64,000 bases of DNA from CAYWRZ01 sp964460845 (GCA_964460845.1 CAYWRZ010000002.1:186001-250000), one strand, 5' to 3'. Numbered from the stretch's first letter, positions 53,514 to 62,982 are shown. Numbers and translations are program-made. The notes: generated by a model not told the origin, from the letters alone.

Positions 53514-54212
53514 TTAAAGCAATTCGCGTAGCTCTTCCAGCCTACGGATGCGATAAGTGGGCGTAAATCCCGAAGCAGACTCATCGTGCGGATCAAAATA
53601 CACCTGATCGATACCCAAATTTTTAGCCCCCAAAAGGTCTGTCTGCGGTTCGTCACCAATCATGATCGCCTCTGTAGCCGACACTCCCGAAAGAGAAAGC
53701 GCATATTGGAAAATGGCGGGATCGGGTTTTTTGACTCCGGCTTTTTCGGAAGTAATTACCTCACGAAAAAAGCCATCAATGGCCGAATTACGAAGCTTGC
53801 GGTGCTGTACCTCCTCAAATCCGTTGGTAATGATGTACAAAGGGTAAGACTCGTGCAGATAGCTTAACACTTCGGAAGCACCGGGAAAAAGATGGGTTTT
53901 CTCGGGACTTAAACGAATATAATGTTCGCTGAAATATTTCACGGTAGCCTCATCCTTCCATCCGAAAGCCTCTAAAGCCTTACGAAAACGCCCGTCGCGA
54001 AGCTGTATCTTATCGACAAGCCCTTTGCTGTAATCGTCCCAAAACTGGCGGTTTATCTGCTTATAAGTTTCGATAAAAGTTTGCGGAGAGACGCCCAGTT
54101 TTTCTTCGAGCTTTTTTTCGACGAACAATTCCTGCAAGGTTTCGGAAGAATTGCGTTCAAAATCCCAAAGCGTATGATCGAGATCAAAAAATATGGTTCG
54201 GTATTTTTTCAG
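53514..54212 (-). CDS. HAD-superfamily phosphatase (YjjG-like), apparent CTG start
   Basis: 232 residues if begun at CTG (54212-54210). The first ATG/GTG/TTG (54137) would leave out motif I. From the CTG the protein reads MKKYRTIFFDLDHTLWDFERNSS, with the nucleophile Asp of DLDHT. Motif II is in LYIITNG, the Lys in KAGVKKPDPAIFQYAL, motif III/IV in MIGDEPQTDLLGAKNLG. Like YjjG it would dephosphorylate (non-canonical) nucleoside monophosphates or similar. An in-frame TAA lies 11 codons before the CTG. The CTG is one base after the TGA of the membrane-protein gene, so re-initiation could drive it. Confidence 0.85.
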   Translation of the reverse strand: MKKYRTIFFDLDHTLWDFERNSSETLQELFVEKKLEEKLGVSPQTFIETYKQINRQFWDDYSKGLVDKIQLRDGRFRKALEAFGWKDEATVKYFSEHYIRLSPEKTHLFPGASEVLSYLHESYPLYIITNGFEEVQHRKLRNSAIDGFFREVITSEKAGVKKPDPAIFQYALSLSGVSATEAIMIGDEPQTDLLGAKNLGIDQVYFDPHDESASGFTPTYRIRRLEELRELL

Positions 54213-54213
54213 C

Positions 54214-54696
54214 TCAGAAAAGGGTTTCGAGAATTCTTACCACTAATCCGTCGAACGAGGTGAGGATCAGCGACCAGCTCAGCACGGTGGTATAAAGTGC
54301 AGGCAGGGTTCTCCATTTGTTAGGATAAAATTTGGCTGCAAGCGTAGCACCTACGGGAATCGAGATGATACAAGGCGTTACGATGGCTACTCCCCAAAGC
54401 CCGAACCGATGCTTGATACGAATCAAACGGCGCTTGGTAGGTGTAAACACTTTTTTCTGCTTTACCGGCTTACCCTGACTGATACGACGTTCTACTCTGC
54501 GGTTGCGAAAACGATCGATAAGCCCGATAATCCAGCTTGCAAAAAAATAAAAAAACGTGACTCCGATAATCCCCCCGAGCGAGGTCCAAATGATAGTTTC
54601 CCAAAACGAAAATTCCATGCGCAACGCGATAGACGGCGCAAAAAGAAATTTTACGGAACTGACCAACATTACGGAAAAAATCTGTGCAAATCCCAC
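54214..54696 (-). CDS. Integral membrane protein between upp and the HAD gene
   Basis: 160 residues from a GTG start, with hydrophobic segments at ~2-25, 30-60, and 110-150 (FGLWGVAIVTPCIISIPVGATLAAKFYP, LPALYTTVLSWSLILTS). A basic loop lies between (DRFRNRRVERRISQGKPVKQKKVFTPTKRRLIRIKHR). The G-x-W-G-x-x-x-x-x-P-C-I-I-S-I-P-V-G-A pattern recalls the conserved part of small SNARE-associated (DedA/DUF2062-like) membrane proteins, but I do not assign a family. The start is 5 bases after the upp stop. Confidence 0.78.
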   Translation of the reverse strand: MGFAQIFSVMLVSSVKFLFAPSIALRMEFSFWETIIWTSLGGIIGVTFFYFFASWIIGLIDRFRNRRVERRISQGKPVKQKKVFTPTKRRLIRIKHRFGLWGVAIVTPCIISIPVGATLAAKFYPNKWRTLPALYTTVLSWSLILTSFDGLVVRILETLF

Positions 54697-54701
54697 GTCA
54701 C

Positions 54702-55355
54702 TTATATTTTAGCACCGTAAGCCAAATCGCCTGCATCGCCCAATCCGGGAACAATGTAAGCCTGGGCGGTGAGTTCTTCATCGATTCCACCTACCCAGAT
54801 ACTTGTATTTTCGGGCAGGTGCTTCTTCACATATTTCACGCCTTCTATGCTTGCAATGGCCGAAACCACGTGTACATGCCGGGGCGTACCTCGTTGCAGC
54901 ATTGCCTTGTAAGCAAGCACCATCGAGCTGCCCGTAGCCAGCATAGGGTCGCAGAGAATCAATGTTTTATCTTGTATAGACGGAGAAGAAAGGTATTCTA
55001 TCTCAATCTCGAATGCATCGTTTTTATGGTGCTTGCGATAGGCCGAAATAAAGGCGTTTTCAGCTTTATCGAAATAATTCAGCACACCGTTGTGCAGGGG
55101 TAGTCCGGCACGCAAAATAGTGGCCAGCACAGGTTGTTCTTTCAGCATATGAGAAACTGCCATTCCCAGCGATGTTTCGGTTTCCACTTCGTGGTATTCG
55201 AGCGTTTTGCTGATTTCAAAAGCGATAATTTCGCCCACTCGTTCGAGGTTACGGCGAAAACGCATGCTGTCTTTCTGAATGTGGATGTCGCGAAGCTCTG
55301 ACATGAATACGCCGAAGAGCGAATGTTGCTTGCTGAGGTTGTGTACGTTTATCAT
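54702..55355 (-). CDS. upp: Uracil phosphoribosyltransferase
   Basis: Salvages uracil with PRPP to UMP. 217 residues from MINVHNLSKQHSLFGVFMSELRD. PRPP-binding loop LILCDPMLATGSSMVLAYKAM near 130, and the uracil-binding C-terminus YIVPGLGDAGDLAYGAKI. Conserved RFRRNLERVGEIIAFEISK near the start. First gene before the membrane protein and the HAD phosphatase; a possible pyrimidine nucleotide salvage cluster if the HAD enzyme acts on nucleotides. Confidence 0.95.
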   Translation of the reverse strand: MINVHNLSKQHSLFGVFMSELRDIHIQKDSMRFRRNLERVGEIIAFEISKTLEYHEVETETSLGMAVSHMLKEQPVLATILRAGLPLHNGVLNYFDKAENAFISAYRKHHKNDAFEIEIEYLSSPSIQDKTLILCDPMLATGSSMVLAYKAMLQRGTPRHVHVVSAIASIEGVKYVKKHLPENTSIWVGGIDEELTAQAYIVPGLGDAGDLAYGAKI

Positions 55356-55427
55356 CTGGTGCAGGTAATTCCGGGTCTGCAAGATAGCAAGAAAAAGAAA
55401 TGCGGGCGAAGGGAAACGAACGATTTT

Positions 55428-56564
55428 TTAAGCGGGTACGGCACAAAGCAAGGCCAGCTTGCTCACGCAGTAGTCAATTTCCTCGCGCGTGGTGTGCTTG
55501 CTGAACGAAAAACGGATATGGTGCCGGTCGGTATCGGCACACAGCGCCTGTAATACGTGCGAGCCTTTGTTGCTTCCCGACGAGCAGGCGCTTCCACCCG
55601 ATGCGGCAATACCGTGCAGATCGAGCGAAAAGAGCAGCATATCCCCTTTCTCGTTGTGTGGCAAAGCTACGCTGAGTACGGTGTAAAGACTGCTTCCCTC
55701 TGCATCGCCGTTAAACTCCACCCCCGGAATATGCGCCCGGAGCTGTGCTATCATGTACGTCTTGATGCCCTGTATATGCGCATGATGCGCTTCCAAATCA
55801 CGGTAAGCCACTTCCATGGCCTTAGCCAGTCCTACAATTCCGTAAAGATTTTCGGTACCTCCACGCAGGTTACGTTCCTGCGAGCCGCCGTGAATAATGG
55901 GGCCTATCTTGAGCTTATCGCTTTTGTAAAGGAAGCCTATTCCCTTAGGACCATGAAATTTATGCGCGCCACAGGTCAGAAAATGTACCGGCACGGCACG
56001 GGTATCAATGGTATAATGCCCCATAGTTTGTACGGTATCCGAATGGAACAGGGCCTCGTATTTTTCACAAAGCTCCCCTACTTTTTTCATCGGAAGCAGA
56101 TTGCCTATCTCATTGTTGCCGTGCATCAGGCTGACCAGGCTTTTGTCTTCCGTCTGCAACAATTCTTCGAGGTGAGCCAAATCGATATGTCCGTTGGCCG
56201 TTAGCCTGACCAGACTCATACGGATTTTCTCCCTGCGGCAAATGTCTTCGACGGTATTCAGCACCGCATGATGCTCGGCCGGTGAAGTAATCACATGCCT
56301 TACGCCTAAATCACATACCGCACTGCGGATAGCGAGGTTATCAGCTTCGGTACCGCCCGAAGTAAACACGATTTCGCCGGGCAGCGCATTGAGGTAAGAA
56401 GCTACCTGCTTACGGGCCGTTTCTATAGCCGATTTGGTACGACGTCCGAAAAAATGCGTCGAAGAGGGATTACCGAAATCCTCTTTCAACAGGGGTAACA
56501 TCGCTTCCAGCACCTCTGGGTCAAGAGGAGTGGTAGCCGCATTATCCAGGTACACTCTTTGCAT
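55428..56564 (-). CDS. Cysteine desulfurase (IscS/NifS family)
   Basis: 378 residues, aminotransferase class V. N-terminal YLDNAATTPLDPEVLEAMLP, PLP Lys202 in CGAHKFHGPKGIGFLY, the mobile-loop Cys327 in ASGGSACSSGSNKGSHVLQAL, and RFSFSKHTTREEID at the end. Releases sulfur from cysteine for iron-sulfur clusters and tRNA thiolation. The SACSSG loop is of the IscS/NifS type. No IscU or IscA gene lies next to it, so whether it is the Isc enzyme or a tRNA/NifS-like paralogue is open. Confidence 0.92.
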   Translation of the reverse strand: MQRVYLDNAATTPLDPEVLEAMLPLLKEDFGNPSSTHFFGRRTKSAIETARKQVASYLNALPGEIVFTSGGTEADNLAIRSAVCDLGVRHVITSPAEHHAVLNTVEDICRREKIRMSLVRLTANGHIDLAHLEELLQTEDKSLVSLMHGNNEIGNLLPMKKVGELCEKYEALFHSDTVQTMGHYTIDTRAVPVHFLTCGAHKFHGPKGIGFLYKSDKLKIGPIIHGGSQERNLRGGTENLYGIVGLAKAMEVAYRDLEAHHAHIQGIKTYMIAQLRAHIPGVEFNGDAEGSSLYTVLSVALPHNEKGDMLLFSLDLHGIAASGGSACSSGSNKGSHVLQALCADTDRHHIRFSFSKHTTREEIDYCVSKLALLCAVPA

Positions 56565-56733
56565 TACTTGCCTTTCTGTAAATTATCTGCTTGTTACTTT
56601 TTCAGACCGGTAAGGTTGTAGGGCAAACCGGCACTTTCGGTTCGCAAAATTACAAAATCTCCTCCAGCCAAAGGCATAAAACCTGCGAGAAATACACCCT
56701 TGCAGACAAGGCCGCATCAATCGCTAATCTTTC

Positions 56734-56741
56734 TATCTTTG
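56734..56741 (+). promoter_or_regulatory. Putative -7 box TATCTTTG of the carboxyltransferase gene
   Basis: Matches TAnnTTTG and ends 21 bases before the ATG at 56763. No good TTG at the expected -33 distance. Confidence 0.45.
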
Positions 56742-56762
56742 AACAGCAAAAATTGCGGACAA

Positions 56763-58415
56763 ATGGCTACTACTACAGAAAAGAAACAGGATTTGGAATT
56801 CAATAAAAACGAAGACCACATGAGGTTGCTGATTTCCAAGCTGGAAAGAAAGCTGATTCAGGTCTATGAGGGCGGCGGAAAAAAGAGAATAGAAAAGCTG
56901 CATCAGCAGGGTAAACTGACTGCCCGCGAACGCATTGAATACCTGTTGGATAAAGATTCACGCTACGTGGAGATAGGCGCTTTTGCAGGCGATGAAATGT
57001 ATGCCGAGCACGGCGGCTGTCCCTCGGGCGGCGTGGTAGTAGTAATCGGTTACGTAAGCGGCCGCCAATGTATTGTGGTCGCCAACGATGCTACCGTAAA
57101 AGCCGGAGCCTGGTTCCCAATTACCGGCAAAAAGAACCTACGCGCCCAGGAAATAGCAATGGAAAATCAACTGCCCATTATCTACCTGGTGGACAGTGCA
57201 GGCGTGTATCTACCCATGCAGGATGAGATTTTCCCCGATAAAGAACACTTCGGACGAATCTTCCGCAACAACGCGCTTATGTCGTCGATGGGCATTACGC
57301 AAATCGCCGCTATCATGGGAAGCTGTGTGGCCGGAGGTGCTTACCTGCCTATCATGAGCGACGAGGCGCTTATCGTGGATAAAACCGGCACCATCTTTTT
57401 AGCCGGATCGTACCTCGTAAAAGCCGCTATCGGCGAAGATATCGACAACGAAACGCTGGGCGGAGCGACCACACATTGCGAAATTTCGGGCGTAACCGAC
57501 TACAAATGCAAAAACGATAAAGACTGCCTCGACCGCATACGCCGCATGATGGACAAGCTCGGCAAAACGAAAGATGCCGGATTTAGCCGCACCGCTGCCG
57601 TCGAACCGCAACAGGATATCAAAACTATTTACGGACTGATTCCCGCCGATCGTGGTAAAGCTTACGATACGCGCGAGGTATTGCGCTGCCTGACCGACAA
57701 TTCGGAATTTGACGAATACAAAGAGAATTACGGACAGTCGATCGTATGCGCTTATGCCCGCATCGAAGGATGGGCCGTCGGTATCGTGGCCAACCAACGC
57801 AAAATTGTAAAGTCGAAAAAAGGAGAAATGCAGTTTGGCGGAGTAATCTACTCCGATTCGGCGGATAAAGCCGCTCGCTTTATCATGAACTGCAACCAAA
57901 AAAATATTCCGCTGGTTTTTCTGCAAGACGTAACCGGATTTATGGTCGGCTCGCGTTCCGAGCATGGCGGCATCATCAAAGACGGCGCCAAAATGGTCAA
58001 TGCTATGGCCAATTCAGTAGTGCCCAAATTCACTGTAATTATGGGCAACTCTTACGGCGCAGGCAACTACGCCATGTGCGGTAAAGCCTACGACCCGCGC
58101 CTTATCGTGGGTTGGCCCACCACTGAACTCGCCGTGATGGGTGGCGCGCAAGCCGCCAAAACGCTGCTGCAAATTCAGCTCAGCAACCTCAAAGCCAAAG
58201 GCGAAGCACCCAGTAAAGAAGAGGAAGAAAAACTTTACCACACGATTAAAAGCCGCTACGACCAGCAAACTTCACCCTATTACGCCGCCGCACGACTTTG
58301 GCTCGATGCCATTATCGACCCGGCCGAAACCCGGAAAGTGATTTCTATGGGCATCGAAATGGCCAACCAGTCGCCCGCTACACGAAGCTATAACGTAGGC
58401 GTAATCCAGTCTTGA
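56763..58415 (+). CDS. Biotin-dependent acyl-CoA carboxylase, carboxyltransferase (beta) subunit, methylcrotonyl-CoA carboxylase-like
   Basis: 550 residues from MATTTEKKQDLEFNKNEDHM. Features of the beta subunits: GKKRIEKLHQQGKLTARERIEYLLD, HGGCPSGGVVVVIGYVSGRQCIVVAND, DSAGVYLPMQDEIFPDKEHFGRIFRNNALMSSMGITQIAAIMGSCVAGGAYLPIMSDEALIVDKTGTIFLAGSYLVKAAIGE, and NSYGAGNYAMCGKAYDPR. This pattern is nearest to the methylcrotonyl-CoA carboxylase beta family of leucine breakdown, but geranyl- or propionyl-CoA substrates cannot be excluded. No alpha (biotin) subunit is adjacent. Confidence 0.9.
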   Translation: MATTTEKKQDLEFNKNEDHMRLLISKLERKLIQVYEGGGKKRIEKLHQQGKLTARERIEYLLDKDSRYVEIGAFAGDEMYAEHGGCPSGGVVVVIGYVSGRQCIVVANDATVKAGAWFPITGKKNLRAQEIAMENQLPIIYLVDSAGVYLPMQDEIFPDKEHFGRIFRNNALMSSMGITQIAAIMGSCVAGGAYLPIMSDEALIVDKTGTIFLAGSYLVKAAIGEDIDNETLGGATTHCEISGVTDYKCKNDKDCLDRIRRMMDKLGKTKDAGFSRTAAVEPQQDIKTIYGLIPADRGKAYDTREVLRCLTDNSEFDEYKENYGQSIVCAYARIEGWAVGIVANQRKIVKSKKGEMQFGGVIYSDSADKAARFIMNCNQKNIPLVFLQDVTGFMVGSRSEHGGIIKDGAKMVNAMANSVVPKFTVIMGNSYGAGNYAMCGKAYDPRLIVGWPTTELAVMGGAQAAKTLLQIQLSNLKAKGEAPSKEEEEKLYHTIKSRYDQQTSPYYAAARLWLDAIIDPAETRKVISMGIEMANQSPATRSYNVGVIQS

Positions 58416-58475
58416 GGCATTTTTTGTAACTTCGCGCATCTTTTAACCTGTCTAATCTCATAAAAACACAATATC

Positions 58476-59108
58476 ATGTCAGTAATCGTTGGAAAAAAAG
58501 CCCCTTCTTTTAACGCCGGTGCAGTAGTAGATGGCTCAAAAATCGTAAGTGATTTTTCGCTCGACCAGTACCTCGGTAAAAAACACGTGCTTTTCTTTTT
58601 CTATCCGAAAGATTTCACTTTCGTATGTCCTACCGAGCTGCACGCGTTTCAAGCCAAGCTGGCCGAATTCGAAAGCCGTAACGTAGCCGTAGTAGCCTGC
58701 TCGACCGACACCGAAGAATCGCACTGGGGCTGGCTGCAGGTGCCCAAAGCACAAGGCGGTATTCAGGGTGTAACCTACCCCATCGTAGCCGATACCAGCA
58801 AAACCATCAGCGACAGCTTCGGCGTATTAGCCGGCGAATACGGCTACAACGAAGAAGGTAACCTCGAAGCTTCAGGGCCGATGATCGCCTACCGCGGACT
58901 GTTCCTGATCGACAAAAAAGGTATCGTCATGCACCAGGTAGTGAATTTCTTCCCCCTCGGTCGTAGCGTGGACGAAGCCCTGCGTATGGTCGATGCACTC
59001 CAGTTTTTTGAAGAAAACGGAGAAGTATGCCCCGCCGACTGGAAAAAAGGAGAGCAGGGTCTCAAAGCTACCCATGCCGGTGTAGCCGAATACCTCTCTG
59101 TCAACTAA
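58476..59108 (+). CDS. 2-Cys peroxiredoxin (AhpC/Prx1 type)
   Basis: 210 residues. Peroxidatic Cys51 in FFYPKDFTFVCPTELHAF, resolving Cys185 in ENGEVCPADWKKG; the resolving Cys in the C-terminal tail marks a typical 2-Cys enzyme. Removes H2O2 and organic peroxides, reduced by AhpF or thioredoxin. A TAACTTCG sequence 41 bases before the ATG may be a divergent -7 box. Ends in a strong terminator. Confidence 0.95.
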   Translation: MSVIVGKKAPSFNAGAVVDGSKIVSDFSLDQYLGKKHVLFFFYPKDFTFVCPTELHAFQAKLAEFESRNVAVVACSTDTEESHWGWLQVPKAQGGIQGVTYPIVADTSKTISDSFGVLAGEYGYNEEGNLEASGPMIAYRGLFLIDKKGIVMHQVVNFFPLGRSVDEALRMVDALQFFEENGEVCPADWKKGEQGLKATHAGVAEYLSVN

Positions 59109-59126
59109 GATTTTCATTTTATCCCT

Positions 59127-59164
59127 AAAAAGGCTCTTGTAACACCTACAGGAGCCTTTTTTTT
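59127..59164 (+). terminator. Terminator of the peroxiredoxin gene
   Basis: 14-bp stem with one G-T pair (AAAAAGGCTCTTGT / ACAGGAGCCTTTTT, 59127-59140 / 59148-59161), 7-base loop, run of T to 59164. Confidence 0.92.
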
Positions 59165-59233
59165 ACTGCTAACCGCACACGTAAGATGCGTTACTTAGCT
59201 GTAAAATAGCTAACTTCGTGCATAGCTTTCCGT

Positions 59234-59461
59234 ATGACACTGCTCACTGCCCTGCAAAGCCATATTGCCGTCGCCATCATTTTTCTCACCGGAATATTAC
59301 TGGTGTTGGCCGCCGTATTTAACGTGCGTTTCCTGTTTGAACAGGGGCGCTCGGGTTTCTTCGGCAAATGGTCACGCCTGCTTTATGGCCTTATCGGTGT
59401 GCTGGTGCTGCTCATGGGCGCTTATATCCTGTATTCGGGACGATTAATCCCCGCTGCCTGA
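59234..59461 (+). CDS. Small two-helix membrane protein
   Basis: 75 residues with two membrane segments (~10-32 AVAIIFLTGILLVLAAVF and ~48-68 LLYGLIGVLVLLMGAYILY) and a basic loop (RSGFFGKWSR). The stop overlaps the next start by one base (TGATG), so it is coupled to the NlpC/P60 gene. Family not recognised. A TAACTTCG sequence (59211-59218) may be its -7 box. Confidence 0.78.
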   Translation: MTLLTALQSHIAVAIIFLTGILLVLAAVFNVRFLFEQGRSGFFGKWSRLLYGLIGVLVLLMGAYILYSGRLIPAA

Positions 59462-60216
59462 TGAAACACGGAATATGTCTGCTGCCGGTTATCCCCTGCC
59501 GTTTCGAACCTTCAGATCGGAGTGAAATGGTAACTCAGGTACTTTTCGGAGAAGCTTTCGAACTGCTCGAAAAAGAGGAAAAATGGGTGCGAATAAAGCT
59601 GCTGGCCGACAACTATGAAGGTTGGATAGACGCCAAGCAATACGAGCCGCTTTTTGCCGATACCTTTGATGAGCTGAAAAAAACACAGCCTATTCGTACC
59701 GCCGAACTGTTGGGCAAAGTGCAGGAAAACGGACAAACCTGGCAGGTTCCGTTAGGGTCGTTACTGCCTTTTTTCGAAAAAGGTGAATTCAAAATCGGTT
59801 CCCGTACCTTTTCCTATACCGGTCGTAGCACGCAAACTGCTTTATCTGTAGTTGATGCGGCCACTTTATTTTTAAACACGCCCTACCTCTGGGGTGGAAA
59901 AACACTGATGGGAATCGACTGCTCGGGACTCATGCAAATTGCTTTTTCTGCCGCAGGTAAAACGCTTCCACGCGATGCCGCACAGCAGGCCGAACACGGC
60001 ACCTCGCTCGATTTTATAGAAGAAGCCGGCGAAGGCGATCTCGCCTTTTTTGACAACGAAGAAGGCAAAATTATCCACGTAGGGCTTATCCTTTCCGAAC
60101 AACGCATTCTCCACGCTTCGGGTCAGGTCAGAATAGACCGTATCGATCACCAGGGCATTTTTCACACCCAAAAGCAGGTATATACCCACCGGCTCCGTGT
60201 GTTAAAACGTTTCTAA
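59461..60216 (+). CDS. NlpC/P60 (C40) peptidase with SH3 domain
   Basis: 251 residues from MKHGICLLPVIPCRFEPSDRSEM. The frame is open to 59368, but that part is the shadow of the membrane gene. The N-terminal SH3-like domain at ~1-80 (VTQVLFGEAFELLEKEEKWVRIKLLADNYEGWIDAKQY) is followed by the C40 domain ~120-250 with Cys in LMGIDCSGLMQIAF, His in IIHVGLIL, and YLWGGKT. Cuts muropeptides (D-Glu-DAP or similar); with no signal peptide it may work on cytoplasmic, recycled muropeptides, as YkfC-type enzymes do. Coupled to the small membrane gene (TGATG). Confidence 0.9.
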   Translation: MKHGICLLPVIPCRFEPSDRSEMVTQVLFGEAFELLEKEEKWVRIKLLADNYEGWIDAKQYEPLFADTFDELKKTQPIRTAELLGKVQENGQTWQVPLGSLLPFFEKGEFKIGSRTFSYTGRSTQTALSVVDAATLFLNTPYLWGGKTLMGIDCSGLMQIAFSAAGKTLPRDAAQQAEHGTSLDFIEEAGEGDLAFFDNEEGKIIHVGLILSEQRILHASGQVRIDRIDHQGIFHTQKQVYTHRLRVLKRF

Positions 60217-60263
60217 CGGAATTTTTTTCAGTACCGCTTTCCTAAAAAAGCCAAAAAGTCGTG

Positions 60264-60291
60264 AAAATGGTGTTTCAGCGTGCCATTTTTT
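60264..60291 (+). terminator. Possible terminator of the NlpC/P60 gene
   Basis: 7-bp inverted repeat AAAATGG / CCATTTT (60264-60270 / 60283-60289) with a 12-base loop, followed by TT. AT-rich and weaker than the others. Confidence 0.5.
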
Positions 60292-60360
60292 CCGTATTCG
60301 GCATACGGTAAGCTATTTGAGGTTTCCCTACCGGATTAAAAGGTACAAACTCCCACATTT

Positions 60361-62982
60361 ATGGATTTTAGCAAACTGACACTCAAATCACAGGAAGCTT
60401 TTCAGCAAGCCCAACAGCTCGCGATGAGCAACCAAAATCAGCAGATTGAGGTAGGGCACCTGCTCAAAGGCATTTTTACCGTCGATGAAAACGTGACTCC
60501 CTATATTCTCAAAAAGCTACATATCAATACTACCGTGCTGCAACAGGCACTCGATCGCCAGCTCGGCACTTATCCCAAAGTAAACGGCGGACAGGAATAC
60601 CTTTCGCGCAATGCTAACCTCGCATTGCAGAAAGCGTTTGGTTACCTGAAAGAATTCAACGACGAGTTTGTTTCGATAGAACATTTGCTGCTGGGCATAT
60701 TAGCCGCAGGCGACAGTGTGTCGCAACTGCTGCGCGACAGCGGGGTCAACGAAAAAGACCTCAAAGCCGCCATTGCCGAACTGCGCAAAGGCAGCCGGGT
60801 TACTTCAGCCTCGCAGGAAGAAACGTATAATGCCCTGAGCAAATACGCAAAAAACCTCAATGAGCTGGCCCGCAACGGTAAGCTCGACCCCGTAATCGGG
60901 CGCGACGAAGAGATACGTCGGGTCTTACAGATACTTTCTCGTCGTACCAAGAACAACCCCATCCTGATCGGTGAGCCCGGTGTGGGTAAAACGGCCATTG
61001 CCGAAGGAATCGCCCACCGCATTGTCAGCGGCGACGTGCCCGAAAACCTCAAATCAAAACGGGTCTTCTCGCTCGACATGGGTGCGCTGATTGCCGGAGC
61101 CAAGTACAAAGGTGAATTTGAAGAACGGCTCAAATCAGTCATTCACGAAGTGACCTCGGCCGATGGAGAACTCATACTGTTTATCGACGAAATACATACT
61201 CTCGTAGGCGCCGGAGGCGGAGAAGGCGCTATGGATGCCGCCAATATTCTCAAGCCCGCACTGGCAAGAGGCGAACTTAAAGCCATCGGAGCCACTACAC
61301 TTAACGAATACCAGAAATACTTCGAAAAAGACAAAGCCCTGGAGCGGCGTTTCCAAAAAGTGACGGTCGATGAACCTTCGGCCGAAGATGCCATTTCCAT
61401 TCTCCGTGGTATCAAAGAGAAGTACGAGAACCACCACAAGGTGCTGATAAAAGACGAAGCCATTCTGGCTGCCGTAGAGCTTTCGCAACGCTACATTACC
61501 GACCGTTTTCTGCCCGACAAAGCCATCGATCTTATCGACGAAGCGGCGTCCAGGTTACGTATGGAAATCAATTCCAAACCCGAAGAGCTCGACGAGCTGG
61601 ACCGCCGTATTATGCAGCTTGAAATCGAAAGAGAAGCCATTAAACGTGAAAACGACGAGAAAAAGTTAGCCGGCCTGCACGAAGAAATCGCCAACCTGAA
61701 CGAGCAGCGCAACCAGTTTATGGCCAAATGGAAAGCCGAAAAAGACGTGGTGGACACCATTCAACGCACCAAAGAAGAAATCGAACAGCTCAAAGCCGAA
61801 GCCGATCTGGCCGAACGCAACGGCGATTATGGCAAAGTAGCCGAGATACGCTACGGAAAAATACAGGAAGCCACTCAAAAACTGGAGGATCTCAAGCAAC
61901 AACTGACACAGATTCAGTCGCAATCGAAAATGATCAAGGAAGAAGTCACCGCCGAAGAAGTGGGCGAAGTGGTTTCCAAATGGACAGGCATTCCGGTTAC
62001 ACGGATGCTCGAAAGCGAAAAAGAAAAGCTGCTTCGTCTCGAAGAAGAGCTGCATAAACGCGTAGTGGGTCAGGACGAAGCCATCGAAGCGGTGGCCGAT
62101 GCGGTGAGGAGAAGCCGTTCGGGATTGCAAGACAGCAAACGCCCCATTGGCTCCTTCATTTTTTTGGGTACTACCGGTGTAGGTAAAACCGAGCTGGCCA
62201 AAGCCCTGAGCGAATTCCTTTTCAACGATGAAAATGCCATGACCCGCATCGACATGAGCGAATACCAGGAACGCCACAGCGTTTCAAGACTCGTAGGAGC
62301 CCCTCCGGGCTATGTGGGCTACGACGAAGGCGGCCAGCTCACCGAAGCGGTACGGCGCAAGCCCTATTCGGTCGTACTGCTCGACGAGATCGAAAAAGCG
62401 CATCCCGATGTATTCAACATCCTGCTACAAGTGCTTGATGATGGCCGACTCACCGACAACAAAGGGCGTGTGGTGAACTTTAAAAACACCATCATCATCA
62501 TGACCTCCAATACCGGTTCGCACCTGATACAGGAGAATTTCGAGAAGCTCGATCGCTACACCCCCGACGAAATCATCGAAACGACCAAACGCGAAGTAAT
62601 GGATCTACTTAAAAAATCCATGCGACCCGAATTTCTCAACCGCATCGACGAAATCATCATGTTCCGTCCGCTTAGCCGAAAAGAAGTAAAGGCCATTGTA
62701 CGAATACAATTGCAACACCTGGCAGATACACTGCTCCATCAGGGTTTTAGCCTGCATGCCACCGGCGAAGCCGAACAAGTGCTCATGGAAAAAGGTTTCG
62801 ACCCGCAGTTTGGAGCACGCCCCGTAAAACGCGTCATTCAGAAAGAAGTACTCAACGAATTGTCTAAACAATTGCTGGCAGGAAAAATAAGCCGCGAGCA
62901 TATCATTGTGCTCGACGCTATCGACGGGCATATCGTGTTTCGCAAACCTATCAAAGCCGAAGAAGAAGTGGCATTGAGTTGA
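60361..62982 (+). CDS. clpB: ATP-dependent disaggregase ClpB
   Basis: 873 residues (E. coli 857). Clp N domain (KLTLKSQEAFQQAQQLAMSNQNQQIEVGHLLKGI), AAA-1 Walker A GEPGVGKT at 204-211 with IDEIHTLVGAG, the coiled-coil M domain about 405-525 (a long Glu/Lys/Gln-rich helix set), AAA-2 Walker A GTTGVGKT at 603-610 with VLLDEIEKAHPDV, and a C-terminal D2-small domain. Rescues aggregated proteins with DnaK. The M domain marks ClpB rather than ClpA or ClpC. No clear CIRCE-type palindrome in the 144 bases upstream. Followed by a terminator. Confidence 0.98.
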   Translation: MDFSKLTLKSQEAFQQAQQLAMSNQNQQIEVGHLLKGIFTVDENVTPYILKKLHINTTVLQQALDRQLGTYPKVNGGQEYLSRNANLALQKAFGYLKEFNDEFVSIEHLLLGILAAGDSVSQLLRDSGVNEKDLKAAIAELRKGSRVTSASQEETYNALSKYAKNLNELARNGKLDPVIGRDEEIRRVLQILSRRTKNNPILIGEPGVGKTAIAEGIAHRIVSGDVPENLKSKRVFSLDMGALIAGAKYKGEFEERLKSVIHEVTSADGELILFIDEIHTLVGAGGGEGAMDAANILKPALARGELKAIGATTLNEYQKYFEKDKALERRFQKVTVDEPSAEDAISILRGIKEKYENHHKVLIKDEAILAAVELSQRYITDRFLPDKAIDLIDEAASRLRMEINSKPEELDELDRRIMQLEIEREAIKRENDEKKLAGLHEEIANLNEQRNQFMAKWKAEKDVVDTIQRTKEEIEQLKAEADLAERNGDYGKVAEIRYGKIQEATQKLEDLKQQLTQIQSQSKMIKEEVTAEEVGEVVSKWTGIPVTRMLESEKEKLLRLEEELHKRVVGQDEAIEAVADAVRRSRSGLQDSKRPIGSFIFLGTTGVGKTELAKALSEFLFNDENAMTRIDMSEYQERHSVSRLVGAPPGYVGYDEGGQLTEAVRRKPYSVVLLDEIEKAHPDVFNILLQVLDDGRLTDNKGRVVNFKNTIIIMTSNTGSHLIQENFEKLDRYTPDEIIETTKREVMDLLKKSMRPEFLNRIDEIIMFRPLSRKEVKAIVRIQLQHLADTLLHQGFSLHATGEAEQVLMEKGFDPQFGARPVKRVIQKEVLNELSKQLLAGKISREHIIVLDAIDGHIVFRKPIKAEEEVALS

